Counted from the first letter of the stretch, positions 44,001 to 52,713 are shown. The stretch is 64,000 nucleotides of DNA from an uncultured Lachnospiraceae bacterium (GCA_910586725.1 CAJUJL010000001.1:82740-146739); one strand, 5' to 3'. Program-made: numbers and translations. The notes: generated by a model from the letters alone, not told the origin.

Positions 44001-46139
44001 TCCGCTTTCGTCTACAACTTTGATACCCTTCTTAAATCCGGAACCATTGAAGGTAAACGTATTATTTTTTACCGGATCCACAAATTCAGCTTTTAACGTA
44101 TTCAATTTTCGCGGTACAATCCGAAAACTGGCAGTCAGATAAGAATCCACCGATTCATTTCGATAAAAATCACCCTTACCTCTCACTTTCACCGTATAAG
44201 AGCCGCAATCGATCCATTCCACACCCGGATCTACAACTTCATAATCCGTACCCGGATTCAAAAGTTTACCATTGTTCTTGATAACGGGAGACGGTTTGAT
44301 GTCCTTTCCTGTATACTGCTGATTCTCCACGGAAATGGTAATGCCGTCATCCGTATCCGTGATATACTTCCAGATTACAAAACCAATCGCAACGCTTCCT
44401 TTGCAGTTGCCTTTCCCTTCAATGGATATGATGCCGTTTCCCACACCGTAATTATTTTCATAAGAAACCGTAAAATCAGTGTTTTTCTCAAGGCTTCCGA
44501 TAATAATGCCGCTCATATTGATCGTATCCGGTACGGACGGCTCTATTTTACCATTTTTATAACATGGATTATCGCTGCTGTATTCCTGTTCCAACTCTAA
44601 ATTACGTTTAATAGCGTCTTCAAAATCTCCTGAACTTATGTCATATTTATCAATGGTAAATGACACTTCACGCTCACCCGTAAAATTACTGCCGGCAGCT
44701 GCCCTTACGGTAATCTTTCCGGTTCCCGCCAAAACATTTTGGTTGTCTCCGACAGGGTCGATCGTATATTCGGCGCCCTGTTCTAATTCCACTTCCGTTC
44801 CTTCGGCATCCTTTTGATAAACCCGGATTTCCGGTCTCTGTTTGTCGCCGTTATAGGAATGCTTGCTGGTGACGTCAATATAAATATAATTTTCATCAGA
44901 CTTATCTTCATTGCCAAAATCCGCCGGAACAATGGAATACTCCAAAGGAATCTGTCCTTCACAGTTGTTCCTGCCCACAATGTCTACCTGCGCCATGCTA
45001 TAAGGCGGATTGGAAACGCGGTCCGTATTTCTGCTGTTTCCGGCATTGTAATCAAGGGACTCATAACTGTCCGAAACTTCACCGCCCCCAAAAGCGGCTT
45101 TCTTCCTGATCTGAAAATTCGTAGGGAAAACGCCCACGGGTGACTGCGCTTTTGCTTTATTGTATACGGTTTCTTTATCATAACCGATTACTTCATACAA
45201 TACCCCGACACTGGTAGGTATGATCGTAAATGTCTCCGCTTTTTCTCCGGCATACTCGCCCGTTCCCCGAATCGTAATGCTTTTATCGCCCACGCCCCAG
45301 TCAAACTCTTCCGTCAGTTCCGGTATGGTATAATGACTGGCGCTTACCGTCGCGCCGCCGTCTTTTACTGTGATCGCAAGATCCAGCGCGCGTCCTTCAT
45401 AATAATATTCTCTGTTTTTGCTCTGTCCGGCATAAGAGATATCCACCGTACAATTTCTAATATCTTTTCCCAATCTGACATTGCTGTAAGAACGGAACGA
45501 ATTCGGTTCCTCGTATATTCCGGATCCTTTTAAAATAAGCGTTATCGTGTTCTCGTTTGCAACCCTGGTATAATAAACTTTATAACCGTCTCCCGCGGCG
45601 CTCTCCGTCAGAATCTGGTTTAATTCTGTATTTTTATAAAGAATTTTAAGGCCCAAAACTTTCTCCGAAACAAAACTTTCCGTACCGGCTCCGGTAACGG
45701 GAAAATCGGCCTCAACCTGATTGGGCAGTGTGCCATTGACCGTACTGCCTTCAAAATCACTTTCCGGCGCAGTGCTCAAAGAAATATTTCTGGCTGCCGC
45801 TCCCATTTTGCCTGAAGCATCCCGTGCAGTATCCGGCGAAAGCGCAGACTGCGGATGATAAGCCGGCGTCTTAATATCCAAAGCATCCTCTTCATGCTCT
45901 GCATCCGTTCCCGGCTCTACTTCAGATCCGGCTTCTTCGGCCATTTCACTGTCATCCTCATTTTCGACAATAGCATCCTTTTTATTGTCTTGCTCCTCTT
46001 TCCCGTTCTGCACATCTGCAGCCACATCCGCATATTCACTGCCAGCGCCCGCAGCGAATAATGTAAAATCCGGCATGCTTCCCACCATGCAAAAAGTAAG
46101 AATCACAGCCAATACCCGTTTTGCCACATCCTTGTACAT
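38073..46139 (-). CDS. Giant repetitive secreted protein with about 26 Ig-like repeats and two FN3 domains
   Basis: A protein of about 2,688 residues. The signal peptide (about 1-32) is followed by an acidic stretch and then about 26 diverged repeats of roughly 90 residues. Each repeat has the form YTG-ε-I-P, a DY-V-Y-NN segment, then a GxGNYxG and a closing F-I pair (for example VTVTGKGNYTGT). These resemble Ig-like/MBG-type surface repeats. The last 176 residues form two fibronectin III-like domains; the second is Lys-rich (KLKGARKKVTVSWKK, YRSTKKTKGYKKIRTAKK). No sortase signal or membrane anchor is present, so retention may depend on charge. The ATG at 46139 is 8 bases from GGGAG. Adhesin or matrix function is inferred. 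Confidence 0.88.
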   Translation of the reverse strand: MYKDVAKRVLAVILTFCMVGSMPDFTLFAAGAGSEYADVAADVQNGKEEQDNKKDAIVENEDDSEMAEEAGSEVEPGTDAEHEEDALDIKTPAYHPQSALSPDTARDASGKMGAAARNISLSTAPESDFEGSTVNGTLPNQVEADFPVTGAGTESFVSEKVLGLKILYKNTELNQILTESAAGDGYKVYYTRVANENTITLILKGSGIYEEPNSFRSYSNVRLGKDIRNCTVDISYAGQSKNREYYYEGRALDLAITVKDGGATVSASHYTIPELTEEFDWGVGDKSITIRGTGEYAGEKAETFTIIPTSVGVLYEVIGYDKETVYNKAKAQSPVGVFPTNFQIRKKAAFGGGEVSDSYESLDYNAGNSRNTDRVSNPPYSMAQVDIVGRNNCEGQIPLEYSIVPADFGNEDKSDENYIYIDVTSKHSYNGDKQRPEIRVYQKDAEGTEVELEQGAEYTIDPVGDNQNVLAGTGKITVRAAAGSNFTGEREVSFTIDKYDISSGDFEDAIKRNLELEQEYSSDNPCYKNGKIEPSVPDTINMSGIIIGSLEKNTDFTVSYENNYGVGNGIISIEGKGNCKGSVAIGFVIWKYITDTDDGITISVENQQYTGKDIKPSPVIKNNGKLLNPGTDYEVVDPGVEWIDCGSYTVKVRGKGDFYRNESVDSYLTASFRIVPRKLNTLKAEFVDPVKNNTFTFNGSGFKKGIKVVDESGKIQFPLSDFDITYRDATAPFAESECKNAGEYQVRIEPKIKAGGFEVYEAEDGEDYYITLPFTIQPKALEENDEAFSMKLSLNGADLTSTPYTGEDITADVTVLDKHRGANGEYSQASVSGYEIKKSAGYPGDDYEISYSANRRDVGRVTVTVTGKGNYTGTLKKPFQIVRKTLTASDISITIAEDTYTYTGDEVIPEITEFKVGNRVLTQKEIEREFTIESGAVNAQKAGDERYTFTITGKNNYSGTINSKDIQDAEGNGITFTIVPQDINDSNVWVEPIPNQAYDENQPAEPVPVIRYNGRELEFGEGKDFTLTWERNDNKDTGITDPEQMPVVIITGSGNFTGVRKEIFHIRESIMNADVQWDALVFQYISRELKPGPVSVTLDGEVLAPETILRDENGNLMLDSDGNYIVDGDYKVSWKNNIDAAGENDPQEERPTIIISGINDYGGEIRTYFTIEPVLITLESWTHNNEVAVLQAPLVYTPGNNPMFTGSPVIPSLSIIYNVQDPITGESFQYKLVEGKDYDVFSVKGTNAGQKTDLTIIPKDNFIPPAEIGIVQLGNYTVDPKSISSSEIQVSDIKVEAPVTKFPVKPEIVVTDTKRQGAGSATEGEYVESEGTYQLKESKDNGQTGDYRLIYGNNESPGSAYVIIQGVNNYSGTITKYFTIPGDLRNADVSFLNSTCGSASSGEYYYTGYEITPQIMVTTTVAMEDGSAETKTLIEGVDYEVEFAGDRVNCGSPEIRLSGIGAYGGDGSMRIEPFTIVPVDIKDADLFIAPSVEYIGNGINVWPGGNEYDGTEKNEAAENSLRALSIKLGRYVLQEGVDYVLEHESSCWQPSAATTPAKKYILTIKPGSGGNFTGAPIEQEYTIGNNFNVKIQFRGKDGKLTDNYTAVYTEEAIEPEIVVTDQAPGNTFGNVLVEGEDYSVTFADNINAGTVTVMVCGLAGQDGKNTTYCGIRTTAFTIEGMNLSDTSQILIEDITEEYTYTSKEIKPEPKVTWKDHRDLEPGVDFDYVYRDNINVGDGYGRVTITAVSGNGNFISKTERAPVQFVMNPKNITDQDVILDSIPDQIYVDEEIEPALNIHWGADDIVLNNPTDYTQTYGERGNKNVGTVDMQVKGTGNYTGTIDTSFRIVPVKISDIILEYGDQNPRYDEGKYPWTGKQIKPQVKLTYYGTDGQLRTKTPEVLGCTVSYGPNQIVGTTTGTVTLSADPNGNCEGDDAIWHFGIVKRHIDDPEIEMTGVKDEYKLNKDMPECKPVPVLTFTPDLETRYTMRLNEDYSLDYQNYDQAGTATLTVTGEKNFDNEIVKNYIIANDLKDYVDVAEIDPSELPLVYNGKVQHPKLQLEFATNTIKEGETYTIGWDGECINAGEYKVLIQAVPGSGYTGTIEIPFTIEKCPIGEITFTIEDQEYIGSAIIPEITDIKAVDERISEEELGEGVFEVTEYGDNLEVGDEGTVTVKALEESNYTGEADVTFAIVPADLEKEYMESSVIDPQEYTGSDIVPELIIKDTRRNQDGEAKTPEDTESYLLGSDDYDIEIIDNKYPGRATVTITGKNHYKGIITKFFDITADLSFADIAPIPAQKYTGEEVKPKLSVKLGEKELIEDTDFYVTYDNNIERGRASATIHPMPLTSYTGEKTAYFDISRDISGAEIQLIDSVFTYTGGEIRPVAAVVFEGLKLTPGTDYKVDYANNVNVGTAEITVTGIGGYDGSITMTFEIGKRSVVQCSYDNVENKIYTGTPTSQDLAVTYGGRTLVLNQDYQISYEDNAAPGLASLIVSGIGNYGGVKTIRYLVNMTNVSGLKAKGSGDYVQLSWTAVPGAEGYTVYDANNQVIARTATPSYKNTGLTAMTTYTYKIRPYASSGGSTYYGSFSGMVKATTSIARPVVKLKGARKKVTVSWKKIDGVDGYEIYRSTKKTKGYKKIRTAKKSRITSYTNKRLTSKKKYFYRIRAYKKVNGKKIYSSYSSPKSVKAK
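38604..45650 (-). repeat. Region coding for about 26 protein repeats of ~90 residues
   Basis: Counting the recurring GNYxG-type turn and the following F-I boundary gives about 26 units. DNA identity between units is low, so these are old protein repeats and not recent tandem copies. Edges are approximate. Confidence 0.7.
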
Positions 46140-46211
46140 ATTCATCGCTCCCTTTTTCTATCTAAATTATTTTTATCCTTCATCCACAGAATATTATATA
46201 TAGTCCTATCT

Positions 46212-46217
46212 ATTATA
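46212..46217 (-). promoter_or_regulatory. Possible -10 box of the surface-protein operon
   Basis: A TATAAT preceded by TGATACGA lies about 75 bases upstream of the giant protein ATG. No good -35 box is 16-18 bases before it. The remaining bases of 46146-46368 are AT-rich and hold nothing else recognisable. Confidence 0.45.
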
Positions 46218-46368
46218 TCGTATCACCCAACGCAAAAAATTACAATAATTTTGCACTTTTTTTCATACCATATCTGTCATACGCTCTTGCCTTCCCGCCT
46301 TAAATTATTTATTATCATTTATTTTACCACACAAACGAAAAAATAAAAATATCAAATCTCCGTTTTGT

Positions 46369-47730
46369 CTAATTTTCGCATTCTTTCGCGCCGCTTAAGC
46401 TGTGTATAAATTTATGCATAAACGGAATACAGATCAGAAATGAAGCCGCATCCGCAATCGGCTGAGACGCTTCTAACCCAATTATTCCAAACATCCCCGG
46501 CAAAAAAAGAATCAGCGGCAAGAAAAAAACGCCTTGTCTGCACGAAGCTAAAAATGCAGCTTTCGCAGATTGCCCGACCGCCTGAAATGTCATATTACAG
46601 ACAACGCCAAGCGGCAGAAGCGGCATGACAACGCATTGAAAACGCAATGCAAAAACGCCAATTTCCACTACTTTTGCGTCGTCCGAAACAAACTGGCGCA
46701 GTAAAACAGGAGCAAAAAAGAAGAGCAATGCGCCAAAAACAGCCATGCCAATCGTCCCCACTCTCATCACAAAACGATATGCCGCATGCACTCTGTCGTA
46801 TTTTTTTGCTCCGTAATTATAACCGACAACCGGCTGATACCCCTGCCCAAATCCAATCAGAACGCAAAACACCATCATAAAGATTTTTCCCACAATTGAC
46901 ATCGCGGCTACCGCCGCATCTCCATAATATGCCGCCGCATGGTTTTGCGTTACCGATGCAATGCCGGATAACCCCTGACGGAACAGTGAAGGCATACCGT
47001 TACCGATATATTCTTTGCACAAAGACAAGTCGGCCGACAGATATTTTTTCGAAAAACGAATAATCGTCTTTTTCCGCAGAAAAAAAAGAAACAAATAAAT
47101 GCAGCTTACGCACTGGCTGATTGCCGTAGCGGCAGCCGCCCCGGAGACGCCCCAGTCAAGCACAAAAATAAACAGCGGATCCAGTGCAATATTTAAAATG
47201 CTTCCGCACCCGATTCCCATCATGGACAATTTGGTTTTCCCTTCTGCCCGAAGCAGATTATTCAGCACAAACGAAACCGTCATAACCGGAGCGACATAGA
47301 GGATATACCTTGCATACTCCATTGCATAGGGCAGAATCGTTTGCGTCGCTCCCAATAAAATCATTAATTTTTCCAAAAACAGGATTCCAGACACCGCGAG
47401 GATTGTCCCGAAAATCACAGATGCAAGCAGCGCCTGCAACGCTATTTTCTGCGCCCGTTCGTCCTCTTTTTCTCCAAAAAGCCTGGAAACCACGCTTCCG
47501 GCGCCCATGCCGACCGTAAACCCAATGGCCTGAATAATCGCCATAAGTGAAAATACAATTCCCACGGCGCCTGACGCGCTGGTACCCATCTTAGAAACAA
47601 AATAGGCGTCTGCAACGTTGTAAATGGAAGTAACCAGCATTGTAATCATCGTTGGAACAGCCACGGAAACTACTAATTTCGGAATCGGCGTATGAATCAT
47701 TTTCTCGTACTGCGCATCTTTCTTCTGCAT
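46369..47730 (-). CDS. MATE-family multidrug/Na+ antiporter
   Basis: A 453-residue transporter with about 12 membrane helices in two halves. The N-terminal IPKLVVSVAVPTMITMLVTSIYNVADAYFV matches the MATE family (NorM/DinF-like). It exports drugs or metabolites with H+ or Na+. The start at 47730 has only a weak AAGG site. It stands between the giant protein operon and the glycan-active protein, with no clear functional link. Confidence 0.92.
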   Translation of the reverse strand: MQKKDAQYEKMIHTPIPKLVVSVAVPTMITMLVTSIYNVADAYFVSKMGTSASGAVGIVFSLMAIIQAIGFTVGMGAGSVVSRLFGEKEDERAQKIALQALLASVIFGTILAVSGILFLEKLMILLGATQTILPYAMEYARYILYVAPVMTVSFVLNNLLRAEGKTKLSMMGIGCGSILNIALDPLFIFVLDWGVSGAAAATAISQCVSCIYLFLFFLRKKTIIRFSKKYLSADLSLCKEYIGNGMPSLFRQGLSGIASVTQNHAAAYYGDAAVAAMSIVGKIFMMVFCVLIGFGQGYQPVVGYNYGAKKYDRVHAAYRFVMRVGTIGMAVFGALLFFFAPVLLRQFVSDDAKVVEIGVFALRFQCVVMPLLPLGVVCNMTFQAVGQSAKAAFLASCRQGVFFLPLILFLPGMFGIIGLEASQPIADAASFLICIPFMHKFIHSLSGAKECEN

Positions 47731-48004
47731 ACCTTATCACCGTCATTTCGTAACATTCTTTCTCTTAATATCTCCTTTCCGTCTTTTTCTTATACGGCTT
47801 CCGTTTCTGGTTTTTCGTTGGCGTCTGTGCCGCACGCCGCTGTCTGTCCGGCAATGTTTTAACCGCACGAATGCACAGAAAGCTGCCGCAAAATCCCCTT
47901 CACTGCCTGATATGGAAAAGACACATTCCGTCCCAATGCCATACCTTGCATACAAAGGTTATTTTACGACAGCTCCCTAATGCTTTTATCTTATCTGTCT
48001 TTTA
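47731..48004. other. 274-base gap without a supported gene
   Basis: A 70-codon minus-strand frame is present but is Arg/Lys-rich and lacks a ribosome binding site or family match. No clear terminator or promoter was recognised. Confidence 0.5.
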
Positions 48005-51000
48005 CTATTTGATTTTCTTTAAAGTAACTTTAAGTCCGGCTTTTTTCAGCTTGTTCATCGTCCGTTTCTTAACAGACGCTTTTTTGCGAAGTGATTTGTG
48101 CACTTTAACAGTCAGCTTCTTATTCGTGATCTTTTTAAATGCATTCTTCTTCATATCCGGCAGACTTTTTCCTTTAAATTGTACAGACTTAAGCTTTCTG
48201 CAATTATTGAACGCGCCTTTTGCAATGTTCTTTACATTCGCGCCGATTTTCACAGTCTGCAGTTTTTTGCAATTTTTGAATGCATTCGGAGCAATTGCAA
48301 CGACTCTGTAAACTTTGTTGTTGTACGTCACAGTATTAACCGTTACCGTTTTCTTATCCGCTCCTTTGGTCAGTATAACCGTATCGCCGGATGCATCAGC
48401 CATTTCGTAAGCATCTTCCCCAATTGCAAATTCTTTTTTTGTCACCGGATCCGGCAAAGGATCTTTTTTATCTTCTATAGAAAGGCCGCTTTGCGCCGCA
48501 GTCAGAGCCTGGTACACTCTGTTAAGCTCCTCATAACTTTCAGAATTTGCAGCCAGTACCGCAGCATTATATGCAGCTAAAAACGCATCCCAGCTTGCTT
48601 GCGTATACGATCCGCGCCCTTTATCCTTTATTGCAGCTGCCGCCGCAATCGCCGCTTTCAATTCGCCGCTTTTCTCTTCGGCAAGATCTTCATTGTTGCC
48701 CGCGCCTTTCATGACAAGATTGCCATATGCTTCCTGCAATGCCAAAAATACTTTGTCAACTTCATCCAATGTCGCATTTCCAGTTTCCAAAACAGCCTCC
48801 AAATTTTCCAAAGCCTTTTTGTAAACATCCCATGTATCGCGCGTATACTCCGAAGCGTCGGAAAGGTCCGGCATATCGTTCATTTCCTGTCCGATCACAT
48901 CATTTGACAGATCGGAAAGCTTAAATTTCGCCTGTTTGATCCAACACCAGTCATTGTATACACTGTAATTCGGCAGACTTTCGGAATACTCTTTATCCCA
49001 GTGACCATACGTATTCATAATAAAGGTTCCATCCGGCTGCACGACAAATCCGGTATATCCGGTATCGCCTGACTTCGCATTTGCCGACCAGTCCTCGCAG
49101 AGCAGAATCCGGTAAGAGCCTTCTCTTTGATTCATAATATCATCATAAGTTCCAATCCATGCTACCCAGTCGCCCGCTACCCAGTCAGAACCTCCGTCAA
49201 ATTGATTATTTCCATTTAAATCATATTTGATTTCACGGAACGGAATTACAACTCTCTGACCTGTCGGATCGGTAGGATCATATATTATCTTATGACGTTC
49301 TCCCGCAAGGGAACCAGGCAGAGGAACCGGTCTGCTCCATGTTTCCCCTTCATCATCCGAATAGAACATCGTTGCCGGACCATTATGCGTCTGATTTCTC
49401 GCCAGACCCACAATCCTGCCTCCATCCGGAGACCGAAACAGCCCGACTTCACAGATCTGATGACTGCTCTCTATATCCTGGTGTTCGCTCAGATAAGGCA
49501 CCGGATCTGTCCAGCAATCATTCCCATCTTCATCAAACGTCAGATAGGATTTATAATTGACGAAACTGCCCCCATCATGATAAACACCCATCCATTTATC
49601 AATATATTCGCCGTTTTCCTTAAGTTGGATCAGGCTTGCCATAACGACAACCCCTTCATTAAACGAACCATCTGACAGTGTTGGACAGTGCGTTTTAAAC
49701 TCGCTCCAGGTCTCTCCTTCGTCGTTGGAAACAGAAGAATCCCATCCTCCGACCGGCGCTCCAAAACTCTGAGGATGTCCGGACAGCACAATTAATTTTG
49801 TCGACCCGTCCGTCATATTCAGTTTATAAATAGTCGGCGTTTCATAAGAAGTATTCCATGACTCCGGAATATCTGTCTTTCTCGTCCAGGTCTTTCCGGC
49901 ATCACGGCTCACCATCATAATAATGCGGCCGCGGCCATGGCCTACCGGAAATACGGTATACAATGTCTTATTGTCATTAAGCATAATCATATCCGGCTGT
50001 CCGAGATAATGTTCGTCTCCATCCGACTCTCCCTTCAGCACATCCGACAGATACTTCTCCGGCAGCTTATATTCTGGCAGAGAATTGCTGATGCAAAACT
50101 CTCCTTCCGGCCTTTCAACTACTTCTGGCACGGTAATCGCAACGGAAGCTGTATATCCGGTCTGCCTGTGCAGCAGCGTGATCGTCGTCTCTCCGGATCC
50201 TCTTGCCGTAACAATCCCTTTTGCGTCTACCGTTGCAACGGAAGGATCTTCTGAAGCGAAAATGACCCTTTTATTATCAAGATCCGTAACGAGTTTATGC
50301 GGAATCTGCCATTTCTCACCCTTTGTCAATGTTTTCTCTGATTCTGTCACGTGCAGACCTTCCGAATGCAGACTGATATACAGACCCGTAATTTTTGCCA
50401 CGCCCGCTTTAAAATCTCTCACTTCCTGTATTACCTTGTTTTTCTCACTATCCGTTAAATACGTCCGTCCCGTAGTAGCCTTTGTTTTGATATTATCGTA
50501 TAAAGCATTGATTTCATCTTCAAGGCTTGGCTCCAACGATTTCAGGTACAAAAGCTTATTTACATCCCGGACGCCTTCCGCCATGCGTTCCAGACGCACG
50601 GAGCTTTTGCTTTCCGGCTTACTGGCGTCTTTTTCATCCGGATAGATCAAGAAGCAGTCGCCAGGCTCAAACGCGTTATGCGTCGCGTCGCGAAGCGGAT
50701 CTTCCACCCATGCGTCATATGCCCAGCGCAGAAATCCTGCCGTCTCCATCTTCCCCGCATTAATAATCGACCAGTAACTCTCTGCCGGAGCGCTCAAAGA
50801 AAAGTTGCCCGGCTTATGCTCCGTACAGGAATACAGCGTCGTCCGAAGCCCCGCTTCCTCTCTTTCTTTCAAAAGATCCTGAAATTCCGCAACGTGTGCG
50901 GCAACCGCATTATCTCCAATATTTAAGTCATCCACGCGCATGGCCAGATCTTTTTTTTCTGCAAACGCATCCATGGCGCCCGCTGTCTTTAATCTCTTTC

Positions 51001-52606
51001 CTTTTTCATTTGTAACAGATTCAATCACGTCGAATGCCGCCGCGGAAAATCCTCTTTCATCAATGCCAATATAAGACTCTTCAAACCAGCCCTTTTCTTC
51101 CAGATGGTCAATCAAATCTTGCAGAAAATCCGTCCATACCTCTACATATCTGTCGTTTCCCGCCGTAAACGATTCATATTTCAGCGTATTGTTTTCCCAG
51201 TAGGCAAAAGAATTATGCCATGGAGCAATGCTGTATAATACGATTTTATCACCTATTCCAAGTCCTTTACAAAACGTAACCCATCGGTCAAAATCCGTAT
51301 AATCATATGAAAAACTGCCGTCGCCGTTTTTCGTCCATTTAACCATCGACGGATAATGCACTTCGTTAGCGCTGTAAGTCTGTCCGTTCCATGCCTCTTC
51401 CACAATCGTCGTAGTAATCGCATGGCCTCCGATTTCTTTGTATTTCAGCATAGAAGATTTCATAAGCGCAAGGTGCTCTTCCGAAAAAGGTTCCACACCA
51501 TAATATTCCGCGCTGCTGTACGGATACTGCCACAGTTCAATGTCAAATGTGTCCGCAAATGTGTCTGCATCCGGCAGAACTACGTCCGCCACGTTTATGG
51601 TATAAGTAAAGGTAAGCGGTTCTTCTATTCCATTTGCCGAAGCCGTCAGCGTTCCCGTATACACTCCGGCCGCCGCGTCTTTCGGTATGTCAAATTCCAC
51701 CCATACCGGCTGTACGCTGTTCCAGCCTATATCTATGGATCCGCCCTGCTGATAGAGAACATCCGAAGATTCGCTTCTGTTCGCGCTTGTCGCCTCCGGC
51801 AGCGGCCTGGTTTTATCACCATAACCCCAGTATGTTCCGTTATAAGCTTTGACGGATTTGATAAACGTCGTCTTTACATGATCCGCTGAGATTGAATCCG
51901 TTTCACTCTTTAATCTGCTGGCTGTTACGCGGACATTTTCCAGACTGCAGTCTCTGGAAAAGAGCGCCAGCACGCTTGTCGCCTTATCGTTCTTCCACGC
52001 GGACAGATTAACTGACGATACGTTTTTTGCAGCAATCTCAGAATAGCGGTTCTGTGTGCACTGTTCGTTCGTATCTTCGATCGTTCCTCCAAGATCCGGA
52101 TCTCCGCCCTGGTACGGCTTATGCGTAATTTCCGCTGAAACCACCTGATTGACTTTATCCACCGCAACCGCCTTTAATACATGCTTTTCTTCCGTCAAAC
52201 CGCTGACAGAATAAACAACCATAGGCTGCGTACGCTTGCCGCTGTATAAATTTACCGTTTCTTCATGTTCTCCGTCTACGGTAAACTTTACACTGCCATG
52301 CTTATCTGATTTAACCGCCCATACGGAAATCGCATTCCCCTCAAAATGAATTTCATAATAACGCTCTTCCGTCGCACTGGCGCTGACATAACAATCGCCT
52401 AAATTCTTCGTCCATCCCTGTCCGCTGAATGTAAAATAATTTTTTCTGTTTGTATCCTCAATATCCGTTGTTAGTGAGTCCACAACCATCTCATCCTGTT
52501 CCGCAGCTTTCAGCGTGGCCGCCGGGAACACAACGAAAACCATTGCAAGCGAAAGCGCCGTGCAAAGCAGCCGCTTCCATATTTGTGTTTTTGCCCTCTG
52601 CTTCAA
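48005..52606 (-). CDS. Secreted multi-domain glycan-active protein (GH123/DUF4091-like plus Asp-box propeller)
   Basis: A 1,533-residue protein. Signal peptide (1-35), a carbohydrate-binding-like domain (about 45-165), then a GH123/DUF4091-like region (about 190-700) with an Asp-Glu pair in YIGIDERGF (516-517), as expected for GH123 catalysis. A Big_2 domain (about 745-830) leads to an Asp-box propeller (about 860-1230) with SRDAGKTW, SNDEGETW and SDDEGETW. Two FIVAR modules (about 1245-1376) and a BspA-like, Lys-rich end follow. The propeller lacks the RIP arginine of sialidases, so that activity is doubtful. The TTG start at 52606 follows AGGAGG with 9 bases between. Host glycosphingolipid or mucin targets are inferred. 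Confidence 0.85.
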   Translation of the reverse strand: MKQRAKTQIWKRLLCTALSLAMVFVVFPAATLKAAEQDEMVVDSLTTDIEDTNRKNYFTFSGQGWTKNLGDCYVSASATEERYYEIHFEGNAISVWAVKSDKHGSVKFTVDGEHEETVNLYSGKRTQPMVVYSVSGLTEEKHVLKAVAVDKVNQVVSAEITHKPYQGGDPDLGGTIEDTNEQCTQNRYSEIAAKNVSSVNLSAWKNDKATSVLALFSRDCSLENVRVTASRLKSETDSISADHVKTTFIKSVKAYNGTYWGYGDKTRPLPEATSANRSESSDVLYQQGGSIDIGWNSVQPVWVEFDIPKDAAAGVYTGTLTASANGIEEPLTFTYTINVADVVLPDADTFADTFDIELWQYPYSSAEYYGVEPFSEEHLALMKSSMLKYKEIGGHAITTTIVEEAWNGQTYSANEVHYPSMVKWTKNGDGSFSYDYTDFDRWVTFCKGLGIGDKIVLYSIAPWHNSFAYWENNTLKYESFTAGNDRYVEVWTDFLQDLIDHLEEKGWFEESYIGIDERGFSAAAFDVIESVTNEKGKRLKTAGAMDAFAEKKDLAMRVDDLNIGDNAVAAHVAEFQDLLKEREEAGLRTTLYSCTEHKPGNFSLSAPAESYWSIINAGKMETAGFLRWAYDAWVEDPLRDATHNAFEPGDCFLIYPDEKDASKPESKSSVRLERMAEGVRDVNKLLYLKSLEPSLEDEINALYDNIKTKATTGRTYLTDSEKNKVIQEVRDFKAGVAKITGLYISLHSEGLHVTESEKTLTKGEKWQIPHKLVTDLDNKRVIFASEDPSVATVDAKGIVTARGSGETTITLLHRQTGYTASVAITVPEVVERPEGEFCISNSLPEYKLPEKYLSDVLKGESDGDEHYLGQPDMIMLNDNKTLYTVFPVGHGRGRIIMMVSRDAGKTWTRKTDIPESWNTSYETPTIYKLNMTDGSTKLIVLSGHPQSFGAPVGGWDSSVSNDEGETWSEFKTHCPTLSDGSFNEGVVVMASLIQLKENGEYIDKWMGVYHDGGSFVNYKSYLTFDEDGNDCWTDPVPYLSEHQDIESSHQICEVGLFRSPDGGRIVGLARNQTHNGPATMFYSDDEGETWSRPVPLPGSLAGERHKIIYDPTDPTGQRVVIPFREIKYDLNGNNQFDGGSDWVAGDWVAWIGTYDDIMNQREGSYRILLCEDWSANAKSGDTGYTGFVVQPDGTFIMNTYGHWDKEYSESLPNYSVYNDWCWIKQAKFKLSDLSNDVIGQEMNDMPDLSDASEYTRDTWDVYKKALENLEAVLETGNATLDEVDKVFLALQEAYGNLVMKGAGNNEDLAEEKSGELKAAIAAAAAIKDKGRGSYTQASWDAFLAAYNAAVLAANSESYEELNRVYQALTAAQSGLSIEDKKDPLPDPVTKKEFAIGEDAYEMADASGDTVILTKGADKKTVTVNTVTYNNKVYRVVAIAPNAFKNCKKLQTVKIGANVKNIAKGAFNNCRKLKSVQFKGKSLPDMKKNAFKKITNKKLTVKVHKSLRKKASVKKRTMNKLKKAGLKVTLKKIK

Positions 52607-52684
52607 TTAAACTTACCTCCTCTTTCCCTTTTGCTTGTGAAATATACATAATACAGGTCTGCAAATGCGTATAATTCATATACT

Positions 52685-52713
52685 ATTTTACCATTTTCAA
52701 ATTTTAATGTCAA
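52685..52713 (-). promoter_or_regulatory. Promoter of the glycan-active protein gene
   Basis: TTGACA and TAAAAT on the minus strand are 17 bases apart, about 80 bases before the TTG start. Confidence 0.8.

Noticed and set aside
38604..45650. Possible CRISPR or DNA tandem array
   Set aside because: Units are about 270 bases, diverged at DNA level and in frame; they are protein repeats.
47743..47955. 70-codon minus-strand frame before the MATE gene
   Set aside because: Arg/Lys-rich, no ribosome site, no family resemblance; it looks like chance reading of an intergenic stretch.
50000..51000. Call of an active sialidase for the Asp-box part of the secreted protein
   Set aside because: Three Asp boxes are present but the RIP arginine expected at the start of the sialidase fold reads GQPDMI, so only a propeller is claimed.
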